Origin: Kalmusia sp. IMI 367209
Lineage: Eukaryota > Ascomycota > Dothideomycetes > Pleosporales > Didymosphaeriaceae
NCBI GenBank assembly: GCA_027946365.1
Contig: JAPEUQ010000021.1
Span: 1-64,000 of the forward strand
DNA: 64,000 nucleotides
Direction of reading: 5' to 3'
Made by a program: the position numbers and the translations under genes
Notes under the pieces: generated by a model
Database searches by the model: none
What the model was told of the DNA's origin: nothing
Seen by the model: the letters and a program-made list of their open reading frames with translations, nothing else
Shown here: positions 23,018 through 33,485 of the stretch, in pieces
Position numbering within the stretch: position 1 is the first letter of the stretch
How the letters are laid out: every line of letters starts with the position of its first letter

Positions 23018-25944
23018 CTAGCCAAGACCCTGTGATATACTGTCTGATCGTTCACGAATCTGATCTTCTGGGATTCGACAGTGGACTTCTGCGCTAGGCT
23101 TACAATAACCCCACGCCGGTATTGTTATTAGGCTTCTGTCCGTGTCCAAAGCTGGCATATCCTTAGAGCAAAGGCAACGCTCATTACCGAAGCATTCCTC
23201 AACACAAACGCGTTTTTGTACGCGTGTACGATTAGGTAATATAAGAATACAGCGTTCCACAATGGCGCATGCTAGATTCCAAGAATCATTGGTGTCGCAT
23301 ACACTGCTGTCAAAGGAGCAGTCTAAGCCTGGCACGCCCTCGCGGTTCCGAATTGATCCTCGAACGCCGGCATCACCTTGTTGCACAATTGCATCGAGCA
23401 ATTGGTCATTCAGGTATGGACTTAATCCAGAAAGAATCTCATCTGAATCTACGGTAGAACGGTAGATAGGAATAGGAGGCGATTTCACTGTGGAGCCGGG
23501 TACGCATAGATTGTCTGGTGACTGAATTGCCTCGGCCGCATGCAACCATAAAGCTGTATGATTGAAGAGTGTTTTCTCCGTAAAATATAGCCTGCAGTCG
23601 GCAGCATCGTACATAAATTGAAGTGGCAAGACTTGCCCTTTGCGGATGGTGTCGCGGAGGTTTACACCTGCAGAGAGAATGAAGAGGCTGTTGACTCTCT
23701 CAGGAAGGGACGTTATCGTCTGATTCGATTCCTCGGCGAAAGCTCTCGCATGTTGCATGTCGAGATCCAGGTTAAAAATTGAGTATCCTCGTGCACCACG
23801 TGTGCCACCGGTGGCTTGCATTGGTCCATTTCCTGGTCTGCCACCCACAGCAACGGTTTTCACTCCAGCATCGTGTCGCATCATCTCAACGAACATGGCA
23901 CAAGCCGAGTTACATAACCCGTCCGTAAGCTGAATTTAATGGTCAGTTAGCACCTTAATAGGGCAGTGCTCATACGTACGATAGTAATATCCTTAGCAGC
24001 GAAGGCTTCTCTGTTCCGAGGTGGGTTCCCTGGATAGCCGTACACGATCTTGAGTGTCTCTGGGTATGACATTGAGTCCGTGACGTAGTAAGCATCTGAG
24101 TAATTGTACAATTGCTTGAAAGATGTCAGCCTTGGATTATTACCGTGATAAAGGTGCGGACTCACATTGTTAGTAAAATTGTCGCCAGAGAATTGGTTGG
24201 GAGAAAAGAAGAACTCTTGCCAATCACGGAAGGTCTCATTTGTGTTGGGATTAATGCGATTACCTGTTACCCATTCGTTAGAAGACATCACAAACACATC
24301 ACCTGATGCGCTTGGATTCTTCTCCCATTCCCTGAAAACGCCGTCTGTAAATGTGCCCAGCTCATTGGCCATGCTATGGGCACGCATTCTAGTAGCAACG
24401 TATGGTTCTATGTCAGGAAAGAACTACTAATGATCAGCGCAAAATTAACACGGCCTTATAATGTGGATCATACTCACATGTTTAAATGTCTCGACAGCAA
24501 GCGTTGTGGACCCGCCCCCATTCCTCTGCAGATCAATGACAAGCCTTCTTTTTCCCTGACTGATACACTCTTCAAGGAATTTATTGATAGCGCTTATGAA
24601 TCCATCTATGGAATATCCTTCTGCCTCAAAAGTGGGAATACTGAGAACTGCAAGGTCTGTGTGGTCAATGAAATATCCTGTGAGTATTGTCAATAAAAAA
24701 AGCACTATCGATTCGAGGTTGTCGACAGACATACCCGAAATCATTGCGTCGCTACTACTATCAAATCCGGCCTCCAAAAGGTTGGGCTTGGGCCAAGCTG
24801 GATCTATTTGAGACCAGCCTTTGGACAGCCAACCATGGTCCACCGGGAATATGGAGAAGCTTGGCTCCCAATTATCAGGATTTTCCAACACATATTCGAG
24901 ATCAGAAGTTTGATCCTCAGCCTCCAAAATAGGTTCGATTACAGTTTCGTAGAATCCTGACGGGTAATAGCCTAGGGCGAAAAAATTGTAGAAATCTCCG
25001 CCGGTTTCCAGTGGTCCCGTAGGCCCTGGCTCTGTGTAAATAGCTCTGAAAGGCTCTGGGCCGTATATTGTCCCATTTTGTAGTGTTATTGTTAGATCGT
25101 CGCCAGGATAGAGGACTAGATTTCGGAACAGTTCGTTATCTCCAGAGATCATCTGGGCTGGGCTATACATTAAAGCGTTCCAATCAGCATGCGGGTCAAT
25201 ATTGCCTGGAGAATGTTTTTGGGAAAATTTGGTGAGGAATTGCTCGGCATCCTGACCATTGATCAACGTTATCGGCGAGAGTTGTTTTAGACCCACATGA
25301 CCTTCATCATAGTGAGCAGCGTTGGCATCCTCTAATCCCTGTTAACATTTGAGAGAGATATAGGGCGGCTGATTCAGAGACTTACGGCGGAGATATAATT
25401 TGGGCGCCTCTTTTCCATCGGATGAGAGCGAAACAATACTCCATGGGCTATAGAAGCGAAATGCCGACAGTATACCCGCGTTTAAATGGAAGTGGTTGTC
25501 GTGAACCGCGTAGATAAGCTGTTGAATTGATTGTTCAAAGTCGTATTCATTTCGGAATTGTGTTCGATCAATCTTGTCCTGGATGACTCCTAGTTCTTGA
25601 ACCAAGTCTATCGGAGCCTGCTGATAGCCTCGTGGAGGATTCTTCAAGTATGATAACGTACTATGAAACTGAATTGAATCGTTGAAATACTTCACAAAGC
25701 GCGATGCTACTGCAGGATTGAAAGGAACACTGGAGAGACATTGCATGACTTCCGACGCCAAGAATGTTGGGACAACTCGCTGTTCTTTCCGTTCCATCTG
25801 TGCTCGGGAGTTGGTCTTTCGAATGATATCGCCGCATGATGTTGACTGCGGCGCTGCGCTTGAGATTGGTGATGTCTTTATATCAGCGAGCGTAAGGGTT
25901 GGCGCACAAAGTGCGAAAAAAAGATATAAGAGCAACAAAGCCAT
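23018..25944 (-). CDS. Divergent secreted S41-family protease, copy 2, with Cys-rich C-terminal extension
   Basis: Six exons join in frame: 25944-25386, 25331-24735, 24677-24478, 24423-24166, 24114-23980 and 23929-23018, giving 886 residues. A signal peptide (MALLLLYLFFALCAPTLTLA) is followed by the same architecture as copy 1: VMQCLSSVPFN, a PDZ-like part with LINGQDAEQFLTKFSQ, LVIDLQRNGGG, GDNFTNN and LTDGLCNSACAMF. The predicted nucleophile is the Ser of CNSAC (about residue 591). It differs from copy 1 in having three more introns and a roughly 80-residue C-terminal extension with about a dozen Cys, resembling a disulfide-bonded module. Introns 24678-24734 and 24115-24165 were placed by aligning to copy 1; both retain frame. 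It is transcribed away from the NLR gene. No stop interrupts the model, so it appears intact. Confidence 0.8.
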
Positions 25945-26723
25945 GACACCGTTGTCTCGATCGATTGTCTATTCGAGATATTAGGCTCTGGGCTCAATTA
26001 AGTAGTCTTTAGACATCTGCTGGTCTAATTGACTTAAAATTAAAATGCTGATAAAACTTGAGGGCGAGTCCTCCGGACATCTTGCTCTGTGGCTAACTGA
26101 AACACGATGCTTACTGAGGATGCATGTATGACCCTTTTGCGCTTATCGTGATACAGTTGGCTACCTTATCCATGAGTACCGGGCTCCGTTCTGTCAGATT
26201 CATTGAATCATGACAGGTATATACTAGGCCGTAGTCGTGCTGCGTGTTGGACGATGCAAAAACCTGCCAGCAACAACGGAAATAGCCGCTTGATAAGTCA
26301 CCCACTTTGCACAAAGCGTGATATCTCTGGATGCGCCGAGTTATGGTTGCACACTGGCTGCAAGGCTAGAGTGCACGTGCATTACCCCTGCATGAGGCTC
26401 TTGTGTGCTTGCTTCCAGGACTTGACCGGTCAAAGATTACACGATTACTCACAAACACTGTTTACCGGTCAATATAATTTTAAATATCCGGAAATGATTT
26501 ACTGATTGTTTTGGATGTATAAGCATGTGGTGAAAGTCCGTCGGTGGTTGTTGGAATCCGCTACAGCCGTAACTTGTGCCACCTTCCTAGTGTTTGCCCT
26601 AAACAAAGCTCTATATACTTTGTCTCAACCTTGCCTCTTGGTGAGCTGTCAAGTAGCTGGAAGACCTCAAATTCAAGCATTTTGCGGTTACCTAAACCGA
26701 TACTATTTCTTTTCGCCTCGAAC
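25945..26723. promoter_or_regulatory. Shared intergenic region between divergent S41 copy 2 and NLR genes
   Basis: About 780 bp separate the two start codons and no coding sequence is convincing within it, so both promoters must lie here. Open frames at 26111-26505 and 26506-26793 overlap the NLR start and lack any family features. Confidence 0.55.
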
Positions 26724-29700
26724 ATGCCTAAATCAACAGTATACCGAATTCAGTTCGAGGGAGCAGATGTTCGTTACTCCAATCAAGACCTAAGAGGAGG
26801 GATTCTTGATCACCTTGATTCTACTGAGTCTGAAGCTATCTTGGAACATGTTTGTCTATTTCCTTCTTGCTACTCGCCATCGGATGAAATTGTTGGTCTT
26901 GTCAAGTTCAACGAAACGCCACATTTTCTCGCAAGACTGAAAGCAGGCCTTAGTCGCCATCAGACTATTCTTCTTCGCGGCAACGTGACAGCTAGATTCG
27001 ACCTCGATTTTACCGGATTCACCCCGCTCAATCATCCTGATGATGCTCAAGGGATTTCTGCAGAGTAAGCCAGAAAACTAGGCAAATATATCCTGCGCTA
27101 ACCATATTTAAGCATCATTGCGATTTGTGGAATTGGAGGCCATGCTTACGGGTCATGGACGAGCACGGACAATGGCGCAGACTTCATGTGGATACAGGAT
27201 GCTCTATCTAAGAAGTTTCCACGGTCCCGTATCATGATTTACGGCTACGAGTCTAAGCTTGACAGCCGTAGCACTAATAGGCTCAGCGATTATTGCAGAG
27301 GGCTTATAGAGCAGTTAGGAAACGTGCGACAAACTGAAGAGGTAAATGATTTGCCTTCATCCAGCCTATTGCTTCCTTTGAGCTCTCTGAGTAGGGATCC
27401 TCCATTATGACCCTGTGTTGTGGATAACAATGACTCGTCTGTTCTAATTCATGTGATCAAGGAGCTTCTGAGGCCTATTATCTTCATTGCGCACAGTTAC
27501 GGTGGCATCATCGCAGCAAACGTATGTCTTCTTTTCGTATTATTATGACTACCTTTTCATGATACCCAACCAAGTCATACTAACCATAAATTATAGACAC
27601 TGATACAGGCACATTCAGGGTTTGATCGGACGCTTTACAACGCCGTTGAAGGGTTCTTCTTCTTCGGCACTCCACACAAAGGCATAATCATAGACGAGAT
27701 CAGAGAAATGCTCAACGATCCAAGCCACCCAAGGCACGATCTCCTGGCTGAAATCGAATCAGCTAATAAGTTTCTTGGAGACCAACTGCACACGTTTAAG
27801 AATGTCCTACGCAAACGCTCAGTAGTGAGCTTCTATGAAACACAGCAAACTAAATCATTAGTCAAAGTAAGGCATTCTAATCGTTTACTAGAATTACGAT
27901 GCTTAGCTGACAATTGAAGAGCGATGATGGCCGTTGGACCAGGAGCGGGCCCTACATAGAACTTTCCAGTCGAGAAGGATCTTTGCTAGGATTGAGTGAT
28001 GAGGATGAACGCAAAGTTGCAGTGAACGAGGATCATTCCAAGATGGTGAAGTTCGACAGTGGGGGAAACATGACCTACAGAAGCCTCGTGAGGTACTTGG
28101 CGGACATCCTTCCCGCATCGCAAGGAAATGTACTCCAACGTAATGGTATGTTTGTGAATGGAAGACTTCTTGAACGGAATTCCACTCACGGACAGGACGA
28201 ACAGATCCCAACTTTCGTCCTCGAGAACTATTACAATGGCTTTCCCAGGTCGACTTTCGAGAATGGGAGATGAAGCATCTCAAGCTCTCAGATATTGTGG
28301 ATTTAGGCAGTACTTTTTTTCAAACCGAAGAATTTCGTGCGTGGGAGACCCACCAAATCCGTCGTCTCGAGTGTTACGGAGCCGCAGGCTATGGAAAAGT
28401 GAGACCATCGCATTTACGAATTTTTCATTCAAGTAACAAAGCAAACAGACGTATCTGGCCTATCTGGCAGCAGAACGCCTGGAAAACTCTGGTCAGAATT
28501 CGTGCGTAGTCCGTCTATACGGCAATTCGAAATTCACTACAGATACTCTTCTTGGTGCGATGCTAAATCAGCTAATATATCGCAAGCAGACCTTAGTGCA
28601 GACTTACGTCATCCCATGGAAGATCCAATTCTACTACTACAAAACTTCTACCGCAAAGCGTCCGCCTCAAACACATACCCTCGTAGGGTTCTTGGAGAAT
28701 GCGATAATTAATTATGAATACGTCTACGTCATTGTTGATGGGTTTAGCGAGATGTTGCAGGAAGTTCAAAGCCACCTCCTCACCCTTATGAACCATCTTG
28801 AAAACGTACAACCTTCGCGCATAGGTTTCTTATTCTTCAAGCGGGAAGACGGCTATATACCGCGTCAAGTACCCTATTGCGATGGTTGCAACAAGGTGGC
28901 TCTTGTCCACTATCGATGTACACACGTTGAATGTGACGACAGTCCTTGGTTCGACCTTTGTCCTTCTTGCTATGGATCTGAAGATGGCAAATACCACGAT
29001 GCATCTCACAAAATGTATTTGAAACTAGACCCAAGAGTTGTAACCCTTCTACCCACTCGTGTCAAAGAGATGCGGTACTTCATAGAGTGTGAGGTTGACA
29101 AAATGATTCAACCTCTCCGAAGTCTCGAAATGGAGTAAGTTTTGTTCAACTTGATAACTAATTTGTGCATTCTAACATTATTGCGTCTAAAGTTCAAGGC
29201 AAGAGATAAGCAAGCGAGACATCAAGCCGTATCCACTGCTAGCAGAGCTGTGTCATGCCGATCCCTCGTTCAAAAAAGAACTTGCAGAAAGTATTGCTGT
29301 GAAGCTCTGGGGAATGAATTTTAGAGTAGCCCGGGAATGGCTTGATACTCTAAAGAAGCAACCCACGGCACAAGAAGTGAGAGCGAGACTCTCCTCATTT
29401 CCCTGGCGAACCAACTCGGGCTTCCAAAACGACATAAGAAGATTGAAATCTGATAGAGACACGGATGATCAGAAGGGTTGGAAGATTGTTAGTCTGATCT
29501 TGGCTTCACAAACTATGTCTATCTCACAGAAGGATTTCCCCACGGCAATTGCATTTCTGCCTATTCCGATAGAATTTGACCGCCATAATAAGATTATCGA
29601 AAAGAAGGATATCGAAAACATAAATGCCAGTCGGATGATCCAGTACACCAAAGGTTTGATCTCTATTATTCAAGACGAAGCAGGCGATATACAACCCGAC

Positions 29701-31536
29701 CGTTTCTTTTTGAGTTATTTCCGCCGATCAGAAATAACGAAGCAGAGCGTAAACGACGCGCACCACATTATGGCATTGACATGTCTCAAATTTCTTACAC
29801 AGAAACTACCGGAGCTACATCACAACGATATGTATCAAAGGAACAGAGTTCTTTGGGATGAACCATTTCTCTCCTATGCAACCAAGTTCTGGGGGGATCA
29901 TGTCCGACTAGCGAGTCCAACCAAGCGTTCAGAGGTCAGATCCAGAGCAACGAAATTCCTTGAGAATCCAAAGCTTATAGAAGCCTACATCAAAATAGCT
30001 TGGGTCTCCAATTTGCAACAGGAGACATCATTCCAATGGGATGTCAATCAAGGCATCCACGCACTTCATATATGCGCGTGGTTTGGATTATCAACCTTGA
30101 TGAGACAAATTTGCAGACCTTCAGTGGTTGATATACGAGAAGCAACACACGGACAAACACCATTATTATATGCTTGTAGGAAAGGACACGAGGGTGCTGT
30201 GCACGAACTCCTTAGACTACGTGCGGACCCTGCCCTCTTTAGTAACCGAGGCTATAACGCACTATTCGAAGCGGTTATGCTCCTCGAAGATTCGACCAAC
30301 CACCTCGAGGAAAAGCTGCGGATCACGGAAATTCTATTCAGAGATGACCGAGTCCACATAAATGCAACACATCCCAATTCTCACGGTCGAACTGCCTTGC
30401 ATTTGGCAGTTTTGAAAGGTCATGTCGCTATCGTTCAGAAACTACTTGATCATGGCGCAGATCCGAACCTGGTAGACGACCGAGGGTTCACATCGCTAAT
30501 GTGTGCTGCAAGAGATGGAAAGGTAGAGACAGTGAAAGTACTTCTCGAGAAAGGCGCTCTCTCGGACATTACTGGATCTAATTGGCGTTTCCGCACCACG
30601 GCTCTGCATCTGGCTATCGAAAGATACCCACAGTCATTTGATGCCGAGGGCAAATTGGCATACCGCCATATCATAGAAGATCTGCTTGCTCATCAGGCAA
30701 ACCCAGAATGGCAAGATATCTGGGGAGTGACTGCTATCGCCAAAGCGGAACGGAGAGGTTTGGAAGAGATAGTATCTTTGTTGTCAGACAAAGAGCAGGG
30801 TGGTCTACAGGGTACACGCAGAACGTCACTTGAGATGATCAATCAACCGATACGAAGCCGTCCCCTTCACCTAGCTGTGGATACCCTTCAGGTTCATCTT
30901 GTGATCGATCTCGTTCGGTCGCATCCATCGCTAGCTCGAACCAAGGATCAATATGGGCAAACTCCATTGCATCTCGCTGCAAACAAATGGAGCCAACACT
31001 CGATGCTTGTTGAAAATGCACAAGCACTGCAGGATATCATCGCCATGATCGCTTTATTGATACCAGTCAGCAACGTGTCAGCGAGAGACTACTGGGGATT
31101 AGAACCTTTAGATTACGCTATTTACAATCGAAAAGCGGGTCCACTGATTGAGCTTCTAGAAGGTGGGGCTGAATGCGGCGTGCAACGGTGGGATGCGGAC
31201 GATCTATGCTTGCTTCTGGCGCGGGCATTTGATTACCATAAACCGCGAGCTATCCGCGCCCTCCTTCGATTGGGGGCAGACGAGCTACAGACATACTCAC
31301 TCATCAACCAGACTTTGTCTCTCACTGACAGCTTATATGACCTTCGACGGTATAAGCAAGGTGTTGAGTACATCGAGAGAGCCTCTTCAAAACGAAAACT
31401 CGGGCGACTGTTGCATTCCGTGTATGAAAGATATTCTCGGAAGGCAAGATCTGCTCATGTAACAATATTTCTAATCGCTCTAGTAGGTTGTTTCTGTCAA
31501 GTACTGCTTAACACAGAGGTAACTGCTCGTGGTTGA
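26724..31536 (+). CDS. NLR-like receptor: alpha/beta-hydrolase, NACHT with ZZ-type zinc finger, ankyrin repeats
   Basis: Eight exons: 26724-27064, 27113-27341, 27462-27521, 27597-27866, 27920-28145, 28196-28398, 28449-29134 and 29193-31536. All joins are in frame, giving 1452 residues. Residues 1-113 are a short N-terminal domain. About 114-300 form an alpha/beta-hydrolase of the kind found in fungal NLRs (IIAICGIGGHAYGSW, MIYGYES, IIFIAHSYGG; predicted nucleophile Ser202). A linker with DDGRW and DHSKMVKFD leads to NACHT: Walker A GAAGYGKT (437-444, split by intron 6) and Walker B VYVIVDG (Asp about 540). A ZZ-type finger lies inside it at about 587-630 (CDGC, YRC, FDLCPSC, two His). Residues about 700-950 look like the helical region after NACHT; about 955-1370 are ankyrin repeats. 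A hydrophobic helix is near the C-terminus. Such proteins are thought to mediate non-self recognition and regulated cell death; that role is inferred. Confidence 0.85.
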
Positions 31537-32073
31537 CAGTTCCGGTATGAAGAGCAGGTCGTATTCACATGGTCGACATTCGTTGAACTTGTTTCTATAG
31601 TAGATTGTTGTTCGTTTTGGGACTTTGGAGTTGAGATACTGCAATTTTAGTTATTTTACCTTAATTAAAGCATTGCTCGGATGACTCTTTGCGCCAAAAC
31701 CCATAGGGGACGACAGAGTTACACAAGGTCAAAGAAAACCTTAGCGAGCTTGGGGGGAGATTCTAAAATTAGTCCAGACCCAGGGTCGCGGCCAATATAT
31801 GGCTGTTTTCAATCCCCGTCGAGAGATGGAACTGTTTCCAGCGATGCGGATGATAAAGAAATAATTAGCGAGGCTGGGCCTCACTACTTGCCACCCAACA
31901 ACCTCCACAGCGATAACGAGTCTACCCATGCGACGACAGGAACGCGCAACAGCAACACATGATAAGACGCAAATTCTGTAGAATGAGAGGGGATAGCGTG
32001 AAAGACTAGATATTACATTTCACTTCTTTTTGAATTAGTTGAAGTCCCACCGCCAGGCACCCGCGCTTTCAAA
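31537..32073. other. Intergenic stretch after the NLR gene
   Basis: No supported gene. A plus-strand frame at 31681-31962 has no recognisable feature. The low-GC character ends around here. Confidence 0.5.
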
Positions 32074-33208
32074 ATGGGCACGACCACGCAAGTGCACCAC
32101 GTCACGCCACCACCTCACATCTCGCACTCAACCAATACTATTCAACTTCGTGGAATCATGTCGACTGCACCAGATGACCAAGCGCCCGATGCACCCTTGG
32201 ACACAATTGAGTGCAAGGCTTGCCACCGGTCGCTGGCCACCATTTCATTCGAGGGCGATTTGAGCCCCGTGAAGGAGGGGGAGTATTGCGACTCGTGCGA
32301 AAATATGATGCCGCTGTATACCGAGTTGCAAGGCAAACTTGAGGCTTTCAAGGCGTTGGAGCACAGGAGGAGCGACTACGGACCAAGGGAGTGGGCGTTA
32401 CAAGAGTTGAACCAGGCGCAGGTAAACTTTCGCAATTTTATCGAATCTGCGATGACCGGCTCCAACGAGTCCGGACAACGACCCGGAGGGCAGAATGACA
32501 TACAAGACCATTCCCCAACCCAGGAGTCCGACGTGCAATCGCGCAATCGCAGTCGCAAACGCTCCCGATCCCTGTCATCATCCCCAGCACAGGACAAGCC
32601 TGAGAAGCGGCCCCGTCTATCAGATCGCAAACGCCGCGTCAGCTTTGATCCCTCTGTTGTTTTTCGGGATGTCGAAACGAAGCGTTTCGATTCTGAGTTC
32701 AACCGCAATAGCGAGGGATATTCACCAGGACGCTACGCTGCTTCTGAGGATGCAGAGATGCTTGATACGAGTGGTTGTAGTATGAGGGAGACGCAGTTCT
32801 TTGGGCTCATGAAGAGGGGGCAGAAGTGGGTGCCGACGCCGTGGGGAATGCAGATGGATGAGGAGTGGGAGATGGATGATGATGAGGACGATGACGACGA
32901 CGGAGATCAACAAGATGAGCCTGAAGCCGAGATGAATGAGGTCTCTGAGCAAGAGTAAGTAATCGATTACCTACGGAGTACTGACGATGTTATCTAACAA
33001 TAGCAGGGGGCATAATGAGCTATGCAAGGACGAGTCCGATCTTGATGGAATCGATCAGAGGCCTGCCTCGGCTTTAGATCAGCCGCAATCTATCCTGCAG
33101 GGTGAAGTAGAAGAGCATGGTCTGGAGAGTGGAGTTATTCATGACCACCTCGCCGAAGAAGGAGCTTCTGCTACCGACCATACGGAAGCACCAGTAACAG
33201 CCGACTAG
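32074..33208 (+). CDS. Hypothetical acidic protein with a two-CxxC motif
   Basis: Exon 1 runs from an ATG at 32074 (a second in-frame ATG at 32158 may be the true start) to 32954; a 49-bp intron (GTAAGT..TAG) leads to exon 2 (33004-33208). The product is 361 residues from the first ATG. Two CxxC pairs (CKACHRSLATISFEG..EYCDSCENM) suggest a small zinc-binding fold near the N-terminus. They are followed by a helical segment, an Arg/Ser-rich basic stretch (RNRSRKRSRSLSSS, later RLSDRKRRVSFDP) that looks like a nuclear signal, a conserved-looking FFGLMKRGQKWVPTPWGMQ and a run of Asp/Glu. A nuclear protein is likely; the function is unknown to me. Confidence 0.65.
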
Positions 33209-33485
33209 CCATTAGCTCAAGACTAGCCTATTCCAGACGACGAGGAACTAGTTAAGAATGACTTTGTCTTCATGAACAAAGATTTGCTAGATACGATTGA
33301 AGACGAGGGAAAGAGGTGGTATAGAATGAGGGTATTTAGACTTCGGATGTGTTGACGGGCATCCTACTGAGGGGCATTTTCTTCAAAGAGCAACTGCGTC
33401 GTGCAGCCGCGGAGTGTCTTTGTCACTAATAATTTGCATATGGCGATTCCCCATGAATCCACGACTTCTACTCATACACTTCAGA

